64,000 nucleotides of DNA from Streptomyces aculeolatus (GTDB lineage: Bacteria; Actinomycetota; Actinomycetes; Streptomycetales; Streptomycetaceae), in NCBI RefSeq assembly GCF_020400605.1, contig NZ_JAINRD010000003.1, positions 372,001-436,000 on the forward strand, read 5' to 3'. Below the pieces are notes generated by a model. It had not been told where the DNA came from, made no database searches, and saw nothing but the letters and a program-made list of their open reading frames with translations. A program made the translations under genes and the position numbers. Numbering within the stretch: the stretch's first letter is position 1; each line of letters opens with the position of its first letter. Positions 8,509-17,251 of the stretch are shown one piece after another.

Positions 8509-10476
8509 ATGGAGCAGAACGGGGAAGTGCGGGGCGGAGGAGGCCGGGACGGGGCACCGGGCGCCGGGAGCACCGGCGGGCAGGACACCCGGACGGCCGA
8601 CGGCACGGCGCACGAGGGCCCGCCGGGGGACGGCGACGGCGAGACGGTCGCGGGCAGCTCCACAGAGGGCGGGACGCGGCGGTTGCTCGTACGGGCCGGG
8701 CGGCACAGCGGCGCGTACGCCGCCGCGCTCTGCCTGGTCACCGTCGCCGCCGCCGGCGCGGCGCTCGCACTGCCCGCGGTGCTCGGCGTCGCCCTGGACC
8801 GGGTGCTCGCCGACTCGCCCGGCGCCCCGCGCGCCCTGGCCCTGTGCGCCGCGCTGACCGCGGCGATCGTCCTCCTCGACGCCACCGAGACCGTGCTCAG
8901 CGGCGTCACCACCGCCCGTACCACCGCCTGGCTGCGCCGCCGCCTGCTCGGCGCCGCCCTGGCCACCGAGCCGCGCCGCGCCGCCCGGCTGGCCACCGGC
9001 GACCTCGTCACCCGCGCCACCGGCAACGCCGCCCACGCCGGCGCCGCCCCCACCGCCGCCGCGTCCGCCCTCGGCGCGCTGCTGACCCCGGTCGGCGCGC
9101 TCGTCGCGCTGGCCGTCATCGACCCCTGGCTCGCCGTCGTCCTGGGCGTCGGCACGCCCGTGCTCGCCCTCCTGCTGCGCGCGTTCGTCCGCAGCGCGGG
9201 CGACTGCGTGACCCGGTACCAGGAGGCGCAGGCCGCCATCGCGGCCCGGCTGGCCGAGGCCCTCGCCGGGGCGCGCACCATCGCCGCCGCCGGCACCGTC
9301 GGCCGCGAACGGCGCCGGGCGCTGGGCCCGTTGCCGGAGCTGAGCCGGCACGGCCACCGGATGTGGCACGTGCAGGGCCGCGCCACCGCGCAGGCGGCCG
9401 TCGTCGTGCCGCTGCTCCAGCTCGCCGTCGTCGCCGTCGCCGGGCTGCGGCTCGGCGCCGGCCGGCTGAGCGTGGGCGAGCTGCTGGCGGCCGGCCGGTA
9501 CGCGATGCTCGCCGGCGGCATCGGCGTCCTCGTCGGCCACGTCAACACCCTCGTACGCAGCCGGGCGGCGGCGCGCCGGCTCATGCCGGTGCTGCGGCTG
9601 CCCCCGGTCCCGTACGGCGGGGACGACGCACCGGCGGACGGCGGCGGACGGCTGGAGCTGCGCGGGGTCACCGTGCGGCGCGGCGGTCGGACCGTGCTGC
9701 GCGGGCTGGACCTGACGGTGCCCGCGGGGGCGACGGTCGCGGTGGTCGGGCGCTCGGGCGCCGGCAAGTCGCTGCTCGCCGCGGTGGCGGGGCGGCTCAC
9801 CGACCCGGACGCGGGCGAGGTGCGGCTGGACGGCGTGCCGCTGGCCGCGCTGGCCCGCACGGAGCTGCGGGCGGCGGTGGCGTACGCGTTCGCGCGGCCC
9901 GTGCTGCTCGGCGGCACGGTCGCGGAGGCCGTCGCGTACGCGGACGCGGCCACCCCGATCGGGGCCGGCCGCGTGACCGCGGCGGCACGGGCCGCCGACG
10001 CGGACGCCTTCGTACGCGCCCTGCCCGCCGGGTACGCCACCCCCGCGGCGGACGCCCCGCTGTCCGGGGGCGAGCTGCAACGCCTGGGGCTGGCACGTGC
10101 GTTCGCCCGGGACGCGCGGCTCTTGATCATGGATGACGCGCTCTCCGGGCTCGACGCGGCCACCGAACTCCGCATCGAGCGGGCGCTGCTGGCGCCCGCC
10201 GGACCGGGGCCGGGTGCCGGGCCCGGTCCGGCGGGAGGGGCGGGCGACCGGCGCGGCGGGGGCGGCGCAGCGGACGGTCCGGGGGGCGGTACTGATCTCC
10301 GTACCGGCGCGGGCCGCAGCCGGCTGGTCGTGGCGCACCGGGCGGCCACCGCGGCGCGCGCCGACCTCGTCGCGTGGCTGGACGGCGGCCGGGTCCGGGC
10401 ACTGCGCCCGCACGCGGAGCTGTGCGCCGACCCGGCGTACCGCGCCCTGTGGTCGCAGGAGCCGCCCGATGCCTGA
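8509..10476 (+). CDS. ABC transporter, permease-ATPase half-transporter 1 (RamA/AmfB-like)
   Basis: The 655-aa protein has an N-terminal membrane domain (about residues 60-370) and a C-terminal ATPase. The ATPase has Walker A GRSGAGKS, a signature LSGGELQRLGLA, Walker B LLIMDDALSGLD and a late H-loop VVAHR. ATG 8509 is preferred because GGAGAG precedes it; GTG 8482 is an in-frame alternative. Between Walker B and the H-loop there is a Gly/Pro-rich insertion of about 40 residues. Its stop overlaps the next half-transporter's start by 8 bp. The pair presumably exports the modified lanthipeptide as a heterodimer. Confidence 0.9.
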   Translation: MEQNGEVRGGGGRDGAPGAGSTGGQDTRTADGTAHEGPPGDGDGETVAGSSTEGGTRRLLVRAGRHSGAYAAALCLVTVAAAGAALALPAVLGVALDRVLADSPGAPRALALCAALTAAIVLLDATETVLSGVTTARTTAWLRRRLLGAALATEPRRAARLATGDLVTRATGNAAHAGAAPTAAASALGALLTPVGALVALAVIDPWLAVVLGVGTPVLALLLRAFVRSAGDCVTRYQEAQAAIAARLAEALAGARTIAAAGTVGRERRRALGPLPELSRHGHRMWHVQGRATAQAAVVVPLLQLAVVAVAGLRLGAGRLSVGELLAAGRYAMLAGGIGVLVGHVNTLVRSRAAARRLMPVLRLPPVPYGGDDAPADGGGRLELRGVTVRRGGRTVLRGLDLTVPAGATVAVVGRSGAGKSLLAAVAGRLTDPDAGEVRLDGVPLAALARTELRAAVAYAFARPVLLGGTVAEAVAYADAATPIGAGRVTAAARAADADAFVRALPAGYATPAADAPLSGGELQRLGLARAFARDARLLIMDDALSGLDAATELRIERALLAPAGPGPGAGPGPAGGAGDRRGGGGAADGPGGGTDLRTGAGRSRLVVAHRAATAARADLVAWLDGGRVRALRPHAELCADPAYRALWSQEPPDA

Positions 10477-12328
10477 CCGCGATGCCGGGTCACGTTCCGC
10501 CGGAGCCCCCGGCCCCGCTCCCGGGCTGCGGGTGCTCGTGCCCGCCGGGCTGCGGTTCCTGCGCCGCAGGCGGCGGACCGTCGCCGCGGTGGCCGGCTGG
10601 TCCGCCGTCGAGGCGCTCCAGACCTTCCTGCTCGGGCACGCCCTCGCGCGGGCCGTCGACCGGGGGTTCCTGGCCGACCGCCCCGGGGTGGGGCTCGCCT
10701 GGCTCGCGGTCGCGGCGGTGGGCGTCGCGGTCGGCGCCTTCGGGACGCTGCGGGTGTACGGGGCCGTCGCCCGGCTGACCGAGGATCTGCGGGACACGCT
10801 CGTACGGCGGGTCGTCACCGGGGCGTTGGAGCACGCGGCGGCCCGGGCGCGGGCGGAGGGACCGGCGGCGGTGTCGCGGCTGACCCACCAGGTGGAGATC
10901 GCCCGCGACGGCTTCGCGGGACTGGTGATGGTGACCCGGTCCTTCGTCGTCACCGCCGCCGCCGCGCTGCTGGGCCTGCTGACGCTGGCGCCGCCGCTGC
11001 TGCTCGTGGTGCTCCCGCCGCTGGCGGCGGGCCTGGCGGTCTTCGGCTGGTCGCTGCGTCCGCTGTCCCGCTGCCAGCGCGACTTCCTCGCCGCCGACGA
11101 GGCGTTGGCCGCCGGGCTGGGTGCGGTCGTGGACGGCCTGCGCGACGTGGTCGCCTGCGGCGGCGAACGGCGTGCGGGCGACGCCGTACGGGCCCGTGTC
11201 GACGCCGAGGCGGCCGCCGCGGCGGCACTGGCGCGGTGGGGCACGACGCGGGACGTCGCCGTGGGCATCGGTGGCCGGCTGCCGGTGCCGGCCCTGCTGC
11301 TGGCCGCGCCGTGGCTGCTGGCGCACGGGGTGACGGCGGGCGCCCTGGTGGGCGCGCTGGCGTATCTGACGCAGGCGCTGCTCCCGGCGCTCCAGTCGCT
11401 GGTCTTCGGCCTCGGCGGCACGGGCGCGCGGCTGACGGTGGTGGCGGGCAGGCTGTACGCCGCGGGTCCCCCGCGCGCTTCGGACGGGCGGGACGAGGAC
11501 GGCGACGGCGCGGCGCGGGCAGCGGCCGGCGACGCGGCCGGCCCGGCCCGGCCGGCAGGTGCCGCCACGGCACCGGGCGCCCCGGCCGGCGACCGCCGCC
11601 GCCCCGCCGCCGGTGTCGTGCTGGAGCTGCGGCGGGTGTCGTTCCGGTACGGGCCCCGGTCCGACGCCGTCATCCGCGGGCTCGACCTCGTCGTACGGGA
11701 CGGGGAGCACCTGGCCGTCGTCGGGCCCAGCGGCATCGGGAAGTCGACGCTGGCGAGTCTGGCGGCCGGGCTCGTGGCGCCCGGGGGCGGCGAGGTGCGC
11801 AGGGCCGGGCGGCCGGTGCTGCTGCCGCAGGAGGCGTACGTGTTCGGCGGCAGCCTCCGCGACAACCTCGCCTACCTGTGCCCCTCCCCCGTCCGCGACG
11901 CGGAACTCCACTACTCGGTGCACGCCGTCGGCGCGACGGCGCTCGTGGCCGGGCTCGGCGGGCTGGACGCGCTGCTGCGGCCCGCGGACCTCTCGGCCGG
12001 CGAGCGGCAGCTCCTCGCGCTCGCCCGTGCGCATCTGGCGCCGCCGCGGCTCGCGCTGCTCGACGAGGCGACGTGCCACCTCGATCCGGCCGCGGAGGCG
12101 GTCGCGGAGCAGGCGTTCGCGCGCCGGCCGGGCGGCACGCTCGTGGTCGTCGCGCACCGCGTCGCGTCGGCCGCGCGGGCGGACCGGGTGCTGGTCCTGG
12201 ACGGCCGGTCCGCGCTGGAGGGCACGCACGACGAGCTGCTGGAGCGTTCGGCGTTCTACCGCGAGCTGACGGGCGCCGGCGACGCGGCCGCCGCCCTCCG
12301 GCCCGTACCCACGCGCCCCGCGACCTGA
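10469..12328 (+). CDS. ABC transporter, permease-ATPase half-transporter 2 (RamB/AmfA-like)
   Basis: The 619-aa partner of the preceding half-transporter starts at ATG 10469 with GGAG upstream, and the overlap implies translational coupling. The membrane domain (about 20-320) is followed by an Ala/Pro-rich linker and an ATPase with Walker A GPSGIGKS, Q-loop LPQEAYVF, Walker B LALLDEATCHLD and H-loop VVAHRVAS. The signature is LSAGERQLLALA, with Ala in place of the second residue of LSGGE, as is common when one site of a heterodimeric exporter diverges. Likely role: export of the class III lanthipeptide across the cytoplasmic membrane. Confidence 0.9.
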   Translation: MPDRDAGSRSAGAPGPAPGLRVLVPAGLRFLRRRRRTVAAVAGWSAVEALQTFLLGHALARAVDRGFLADRPGVGLAWLAVAAVGVAVGAFGTLRVYGAVARLTEDLRDTLVRRVVTGALEHAAARARAEGPAAVSRLTHQVEIARDGFAGLVMVTRSFVVTAAAALLGLLTLAPPLLLVVLPPLAAGLAVFGWSLRPLSRCQRDFLAADEALAAGLGAVVDGLRDVVACGGERRAGDAVRARVDAEAAAAAALARWGTTRDVAVGIGGRLPVPALLLAAPWLLAHGVTAGALVGALAYLTQALLPALQSLVFGLGGTGARLTVVAGRLYAAGPPRASDGRDEDGDGAARAAAGDAAGPARPAGAATAPGAPAGDRRRPAAGVVLELRRVSFRYGPRSDAVIRGLDLVVRDGEHLAVVGPSGIGKSTLASLAAGLVAPGGGEVRRAGRPVLLPQEAYVFGGSLRDNLAYLCPSPVRDAELHYSVHAVGATALVAGLGGLDALLRPADLSAGERQLLALARAHLAPPRLALLDEATCHLDPAAEAVAEQAFARRPGGTLVVVAHRVASAARADRVLVLDGRSALEGTHDELLERSAFYRELTGAGDAAAALRPVPTRPAT

Positions 12329-12534
12329 CCCGTCCGGCACCGGCGGCCTGCGCGCCGCCCGAACCCGCCCCGGCCCGCGCGGGGCCGCTTCGCCGCGCGG
12401 CGGGCAACAGCCGCGGCGCGCTCCCGGTCGGCGCGGGCCTCCCCGCCCGCCCCGGGGCCGTGTCCGCCCGCCGCGCACGCGCCCCGTCCGCCCCGGCGGT
12501 GGGCCGGGGCGGCCGGGGCGGCCGGGGGGCGCGG

Positions 12535-13110
12535 TCAGAGCCAGCCCGCGCTGTCCGCGATGCGGATCGCGTCGACCCGGTTGCGCGCGCCCGTCTTGCG
12601 GATCACGGCGGCGAGGTAGTTGCGGACCGTGCCGCCGGCCAGGTGCAGGGCCGCCGCGATCTCGGCGACCGGGGCGCCCTCGGCCGCCGCCGCCAGCACG
12701 GCCAGCTCCCTGCGGGTCAGCGGCATGTCCGCCGCCCTCAGGAAGTCGCTCGCCAGGGCCTCGTCGACGTACCGCTCGCCCGTCGCCACCCGCCTTATCC
12801 CGGCGATCAGCCGCTCCGGCGCCGAGTCCTTGCTGACGAAGCCGCGCACGTCGGCCTGCGAGGCCCGCCGCAGCAGCCCGGGACGCCCCGCCTCGGTGAG
12901 GATCACCACCCTTTCCGCGGCGGTGCCCGGAAGCCCGGACCACTCGCCGTCGCCGTCCACCACGCACACCTGCGCCTGCCAGTCGTCCGCAGGTCTTCGC
13001 TCCTGACGCCATGACGTCGTGAGTACGTCGAGATCCTGTTCTCCCCCCAGCAAGACGGCCAGCGCCGATCTGATGAGCATCGTGTCGTGTATCAGAAGCA
13101 CGCGGATCAC
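12535..13110 (-). CDS. RamR-like LuxR-family response regulator
   Basis: The 191-aa protein has an N-terminal receiver-like domain (about 1-115) and a LuxR-type HTH (about 130-185; LTRRELAVLAAAAEGAPVAE, then GGTVRNYLAAVIRKTGARNR). GTG 13110 was preferred because VIRVLLIHD is the natural receiver start and AGGGGGC lies upstream; GTG 13128 is in frame. The acidic pocket reads His8-Asp9 rather than Asp-Asp, so phosphorylation may be atypical, although a candidate acceptor Asp52 and a Lys in FVSKD are present. It converges on the transporter genes. By analogy with RamR it should activate the lanthipeptide promoter upstream of the synthetase gene. Confidence 0.85.
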   Translation of the reverse strand: MIRVLLIHDTMLIRSALAVLLGGEQDLDVLTTSWRQERRPADDWQAQVCVVDGDGEWSGLPGTAAERVVILTEAGRPGLLRRASQADVRGFVSKDSAPERLIAGIRRVATGERYVDEALASDFLRAADMPLTRRELAVLAAAAEGAPVAEIAAALHLAGGTVRNYLAAVIRKTGARNRVDAIRIADSAGWL

Positions 13111-13303
13111 TGAGCGCCCCCTCGTCACCCGGAACCGAGCCCGACGGGGTCACGGTCGGTCCGCTTATGAATACACGGAGACACCGCCGGTTTGTGCGCG
13201 TAGTTCCGGACATCGTGGTGCGAGCAGGGCGCACAACCCGGCGGGTAAACCGACCGCACGCCCCCGTCCGGGCCCTTGACAGAGCGTCGGCGCGGTGAAC
13301 GCC

Positions 13304-13340
13304 GAGGGCCGGCCGCGCGCTCCCCGCGCGGCCGGCCCTC
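13304..13340 (-). terminator. Strong hairpin after the aminotransferase gene
   Basis: A perfect stem of about 16 bp, starting GAGGGCCGGCCGCGCG and ending with its exact reverse complement, encloses a short C-rich loop 18 bp beyond the aminotransferase stop codon. It insulates the pyrimidine block from the RamR-like gene. Confidence 0.75.
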
Positions 13341-13358
13341 GTACGTGCGAACTCCGCG

Positions 13359-14657
13359 TCAGCCGCCGGCGGACTCCGCGTCGGCGGCGTGCAGGGCGCG
13401 TTCGAGAACGGCCGCGCCCTCCTCCGCCTCGGCGACGGTCAACGACAGCGGCGGCGCGATGCGCAGCGTCTCGCCGGCCTTGCCGCGACCGACGAGCAAC
13501 CCGCCGGCGCGGGCGTGCTCCAGCACCGCCGCGGCGTGCCCCGGCGTGGCCAGCTCGATGCCGATCATCAGGCCCCGGCCGCGTACCTCGCGGACCGACC
13601 CGAGGCCCGCGGTGGCGGCCCGCAGCCGTTCGAGGAGCAGCCCGCCGACGCGGCGGGCGTTGCCCTGCAGGTCGTGCTCCAGGACGTAGCCGAGGTTCGC
13701 CAGGCCGGCGGCCATGGTGACCGGGCTGCCGCCGAACGTCGACAGGGAGTTGGCGTCCAGGCAGTTCATGATCTCGGCGCGGGCGACGACGCCGCCGATG
13801 GAGGCGCCGTTGCCGATCCCCTTGGCGAACGTGAGCATGTCCGGCGGGCCGTTGCCCGCGTGCGCCTGCCAGCCCCAGAAGTGGTCGCCGGTACGGCCCC
13901 AGCCGGACTGCACCTCGTCGGTGATCCACAGGATGCCCTCCTCGGCGAGCACCTCGCGGAACGCCGCGTACAGGCCGTCGGGCGGGGAGGTGAAGCCGCC
14001 GACGCCCTGGACGGGTTCGGCGATGAGGGCGGCGACGCCGCGGGTCTGGGACAGCATGTCGCGCAGGTCGGCGACGCAGGCGTCGATGAACGCGGCGTCG
14101 TCGAGGTGCGCGAAGGGGCCGCTGCCGCGGATGCCGCCGTGGACGTAGAGGGTCTGCAGCGGGGAGAGGCTGGTGGGCGACCAGGAGCGGTTGCCGGTGA
14201 TGCCGACCGCGGTGAAGGAGCGGCCGTGGTAGCTGTTGCGCATGGCCAGTACCTGGTTGGAGCCGCGGTACGTGCTCGCCAGCAGCAGCGCCGTGTCGTT
14301 GGCCTCGGTGCCGGAGGTGGTGAAGAACACCCGCGCGTCGGGGATGCCGGACAGCTGCGCGATGCGCTCGGCCAACTCCACCATGGGGCGGTTGAGGTAG
14401 AGCGTGGAGGTGTGCAGGATCCGGCCGGCCTGCTCGGCGACCGCCTTGGTGACCTCGGGGAGGGCGTGGGCGGTCATGGTGGTGAGGATGCCGCCGAAGA
14501 AGTCGAGGTAGCGGTTGCCCTCGGCGTCCCAGACGTGCCGGCCCTCGCCGTGGGTGATCTCGATGGGCTCGCGGTAGTAGAGCGCCATCCAGTCGGGCAG
14601 GACGGCCCGGTGCCGGGCGAGCAGGTCGCGGTGTACGCCGCCGGTGCCCGCGCTCAC
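13359..14657 (-). CDS. Class III PLP aminotransferase, probable beta-alanine/3-aminoisobutyrate aminotransferase
   Basis: The 432-aa fold-type I aminotransferase has FTTSGTEANDTALLLA (phosphate-binding), ITDEVQSGWGRTG (Asp for the pyridine nitrogen) and the lysine motif TFAKGIGNG. The GTG at 14657 overlaps the stop of the beta-ureidopropionase gene (GTGA), so translation is coupled. The open frame extends upstream to 14711, but homology starts with the HRDLLARHRAVLPDW region. Coupling to beta-ureidopropionase points to transamination of beta-alanine or 3-aminoisobutyrate, the end step of reductive pyrimidine breakdown. The substrate is inferred from context; the family also includes alanine-glyoxylate type enzymes. 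Confidence 0.88.
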   Translation of the reverse strand: MSAGTGGVHRDLLARHRAVLPDWMALYYREPIEITHGEGRHVWDAEGNRYLDFFGGILTTMTAHALPEVTKAVAEQAGRILHTSTLYLNRPMVELAERIAQLSGIPDARVFFTTSGTEANDTALLLASTYRGSNQVLAMRNSYHGRSFTAVGITGNRSWSPTSLSPLQTLYVHGGIRGSGPFAHLDDAAFIDACVADLRDMLSQTRGVAALIAEPVQGVGGFTSPPDGLYAAFREVLAEEGILWITDEVQSGWGRTGDHFWGWQAHAGNGPPDMLTFAKGIGNGASIGGVVARAEIMNCLDANSLSTFGGSPVTMAAGLANLGYVLEHDLQGNARRVGGLLLERLRAATAGLGSVREVRGRGLMIGIELATPGHAAAVLEHARAGGLLVGRGKAGETLRIAPPLSLTVAEAEEGAAVLERALHAADAESAGG

Positions 14658-15496
14658 GGCTGCACCAGGTCCTCGTACGCGTCCGGGCGCCGGTCCCGGT
14701 AGAAGGCCCACTGCTGGCGGACCTCCTCGATCATGCCGAAGTCGAGGTCGCGGACCACGAGTTCCTCCTCCTTGTCGCTCGCGACGTCGCCGACGAACTG
14801 GCCGCGCGGGTCGACGAAGTAGCTCGTGCCGTAGAAGTCGTTGTCGCCGTACTCCTCGACGCCGACGCGGTTGATGGCGGCGATGAAGTACTCGTTGGCG
14901 ACGGCCGCCGCGGGCTGCTCAAGCTGCCACAGGTACGCCGACAGGCCGCGGGAGGTCGCCGAGGGGTTGTAGACGAGCTGGGCGCCGCCGAGGCCGAGCG
15001 CGCGCCAGCCCTCGGGGAAGTGCCGGTCGTAGCAGATGTAGACGCCGACCTTGCCGACCGCGGTGTCGAAGACCGGCCAGCCGGCGTTGCCCGGTTTGAA
15101 GTAGTACTTCTCCCAGAAGCCCTTCACCTGCGGAATGTGGTGCTTGCGGTACTTGCCGAGCACCGTGCCGTCGGCGTCGATGACCACGGCGGTGTTGTAG
15201 TAGAAGCCCTCCTGCTCGACCTCGAACACGGGGACGACCACGACCATGCCGGTCTCGCGCGCGAGCGCCTGCATGCGCACGACGGTGGGCCCGTCCGGCA
15301 CGGGCTCGGCCCAGCGGTAGTGCTCTGGCTCCTGCACCTGGCAGAAGTAGGGGGCGTTGAAGACCTCCTGGAAGCCGATGATGCGGGCGCCGCGGGCGGC
15401 GGCGGCTCTCGCGTGTTCCTCGTGCTTCGCGATCATCGACTCGGTATCGCCGGTCCACGTCGCCTGGACGAGTGCGGCGCGTACAACGTTGGCCAT
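14654..15496 (-). CDS. Beta-ureidopropionase / N-carbamoyl amidohydrolase (nitrilase superfamily)
   Basis: The 280-aa protein has the Glu-Lys-Cys triad of C-N hydrolases: Glu44 in GFQEVFNAPYF, Lys118 in KYRKHHIPQ and Cys155 in YICYDRHFPEG. The long HIPQVKGFWEKYYF segment is typical of N-carbamoyl-beta-alanine amidohydrolases. It hydrolyses N-carbamoyl-beta-alanine or its methyl homologue to the beta-amino acid, CO2 and ammonia, following dihydropyrimidinase. It is first in a two-gene operon with the class III aminotransferase. A TCTAC-N4-GTAGA palindrome lies 30 bp upstream, matching the one before the dihydropyrimidinase gene. Confidence 0.93.
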   Translation of the reverse strand: MANVVRAALVQATWTGDTESMIAKHEEHARAAAARGARIIGFQEVFNAPYFCQVQEPEHYRWAEPVPDGPTVVRMQALARETGMVVVVPVFEVEQEGFYYNTAVVIDADGTVLGKYRKHHIPQVKGFWEKYYFKPGNAGWPVFDTAVGKVGVYICYDRHFPEGWRALGLGGAQLVYNPSATSRGLSAYLWQLEQPAAAVANEYFIAAINRVGVEEYGDNDFYGTSYFVDPRGQFVGDVASDKEEELVVRDLDFGMIEEVRQQWAFYRDRRPDAYEDLVQP

Positions 15497-15525
15497 GGCT
15501 GCTCCTCGGACGGGACGCCGGAGGC

Positions 15526-15539
15526 TCTACGCACGTAGA
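15526..15539. promoter_or_regulatory. Operator TCTAC-GCAC-GTAGA of the pyrimidine catabolism genes (copy 2)
   Basis: Perfect 5-bp arms with a 4-bp spacer, 30 bp before the beta-ureidopropionase ATG. Arms and spacer length are identical to the copy at 5251-5264. The flanking CTTCTACG (minus strand) is also seen near a possible -10 upstream of the dihydropyrimidinase gene. Confidence 0.6.
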
Positions 15540-15626
15540 AGCCGGGGCAGAAGTCTGAACGTAGGTCGCCGCGGAGGCGCTGGCAAGAGCGGCGCACCGA
15601 ACGGCTGCCGGTCCGAACGCCCCGGG

Positions 15627-17138
15627 TCAGGCGGAGTCGGGCGCACCGGGCAGGCCCGCGGAGCGCAGCGCGTGGGCGAGCCGGCGGTGCCGCTGCGCGG
15701 GTCCGCGGCGGGCGGCGCGCAGCAGCTGCGGCACGAGGCGGCCGGGATCGGTCCCGGCCAGCTCGACGGCCTCGTCGGTGCTGCGGGCGCCGGCGAAGGC
15801 GTCGAGCAGTTCCTCCGATTCCCGGTCGCGGCCCGCGCGGTGGAGGGCGGCGAGGATCGCGGCCAGCTCGGGTACGGGCCTGGCGGCGGCGTGCCGGACG
15901 AGCTGCAGCGCCTCTCGGGTACGGCCGGCGGCGGCGAACGCGTCCGCGGCCCCGGTCAGCCGCTCGGGGGGCAGCGCGGCGGCCTCCCACAGCAGGGTCG
16001 CCACCTCGGCGCCGCCGGCGGTGCGCTCCAGCTCGGCGGCGAGGTCGGGCAGCGCTTCCGGCGGGCCGGCCGCGGCGGCGCTGAGCCGCGCGTACGCCTC
16101 GCCGGTACGGCCCGCGTCGCGCAGGGCGGCCACGGTGGCGGCGGTCTCGCCGGCGACCCGCAGCGCCGCGGCCCGCCGGGCGGCGGCGTGGGCGGCTTCC
16201 GCGGCCTGCTTCCGTCGCCGCCCGCGGCCCCCGGACCCGGGCCCCGCTCCGGCGAACCGGGCGCCGCGCGGCAACGGTGCGGAGGGCACGGCGGCGTCGT
16301 CGGCCGGCTCCGGGGCACCGGTCCCGGGCGGGCCGTCTCCCTCCCCGGTACCCGGGCCCGGGAAGCGGGCGCCCCGGGGCGGGAGCGGCACGGCCGGGGC
16401 GGCTTCGGCGGCGGGCCGGCCGGGGCCGCCGGAGCCGGGCGCGGGACCGGCACCGGCCGCATCCGCGGCAGCCCCGGTACCGCTCCCGGCGGCGCCCGGC
16501 GGCAGGCCCTCGTACGCGCCGCCCACGGCCGGCAGCACCGGCGGCGGCGCCGGCGCGGCCCCCGCGAACCGGGCGCCCCCGAGCGCCGCCGGAGGCGGCC
16601 GTACGGGCTCGCGTTCCGCCGCCTGCCGGGCCAGCGCGGCGATCCGGCCCCGCAGTTCCGTGCAGCGGGCGGACGCGCGGTCGGCCTCGTCGCGCACCCA
16701 GGCCAGCTCGTACTCCAGTCGCTGCGCCGTCCAGGGGTCCCGCTCGACCGCCAGCCGGCCGCGCAGCAGTTCGGCGCCGGCTGCCGCCGTGCGGTGCTCC
16801 GCGAGCCGGGCGCGGAGCACCGCGGTCAGGGCGGCGCGATCGGGGCGGGACGCGTCGTGGGCGGCGACGGCGGCGCGGTGCAGGTCGCGGGCGCGCGGCA
16901 GCGCCGCGTCCGCCGCGCGCCGGCCGCCGTGCTCGGCCAGGTCGTGCAGCAGCGACTCGACGAGATCCCACGGGGGCAGAGCGGAGCCGTCCAGGCAGGC
17001 GCGCAGACCGTCGGGATCGCCGCGGCGGAAGACGCCGTACCAGCCGGACTCTTCATCCAGCCATCCCGTGATCTGCCGTAAGAATCGCGCGAATTCCGCC
17101 ATTTCCGGCGGCAGCGATTGTTTCGCCACGGCGGGCAT
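15627..17138 (-). CDS. Hypothetical protein with helical arms and GARFAG repeats
   Basis: This 503-aa protein is not assignable to an enzyme family. The first 180 residues are charged and helical, with a coiled-coil-like stretch (WVRDEADRASARCTELRGRI). The middle (about 180-310) is low-complexity Pro/Gly/Ala. It contains the short motif G-A-R-F-(A/P)-G three times: GGARFAGAAP, RGARFPGPGT and RGARFAGAGP. The C-terminal 180 residues look like TPR/HEAT-type helical repeats (EAYARLSAA, LLWEAAALP, LQLVRHAAA). No signal peptide or membrane segment was seen. A scaffold or regulator is possible, but no function is claimed. Confidence 0.7.
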   Translation of the reverse strand: MPAVAKQSLPPEMAEFARFLRQITGWLDEESGWYGVFRRGDPDGLRACLDGSALPPWDLVESLLHDLAEHGGRRAADAALPRARDLHRAAVAAHDASRPDRAALTAVLRARLAEHRTAAAGAELLRGRLAVERDPWTAQRLEYELAWVRDEADRASARCTELRGRIAALARQAAEREPVRPPPAALGGARFAGAAPAPPPVLPAVGGAYEGLPPGAAGSGTGAAADAAGAGPAPGSGGPGRPAAEAAPAVPLPPRGARFPGPGTGEGDGPPGTGAPEPADDAAVPSAPLPRGARFAGAGPGSGGRGRRRKQAAEAAHAAARRAAALRVAGETAATVAALRDAGRTGEAYARLSAAAAGPPEALPDLAAELERTAGGAEVATLLWEAAALPPERLTGAADAFAAAGRTREALQLVRHAAARPVPELAAILAALHRAGRDRESEELLDAFAGARSTDEAVELAGTDPGRLVPQLLRAARRGPAQRHRRLAHALRSAGLPGAPDSA

Positions 17139-17251
17139 TCGACACCCGCTTTATTTCGTCCGCGCTACGGGGGCTTTGCGGTCGCGGTAAACGGAATCCT
17201 GTGGACGGCGGCCTCGAACAACGATACGGACGACCGCTAGCATGCCCCGTC

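Noticed and set aside
8314..11865. A 1183-codon frame antisense to the lanthipeptide ABC genes
   Set aside because: The composition is Ser/Arg/Pro/Ala without domains; both ABC transporters on the plus strand have complete ATPase motifs.
12497..12530. Short tandem repeat of GGCCGGGGC near the end of the RamR-like gene
   Set aside because: It is a low-complexity GC run of about three units in a convergent gap, with no sign of function beyond possible hairpins.
5491..13110. Calling the lanthipeptide cluster class IV or class II
   Set aside because: The synthetase has lyase and kinase-like domains and a LanC-like domain, and the precursor has the LLDLQ leader and S-x-x-S-x2/3-C units of class III; there is no LanM-type dehydratase.
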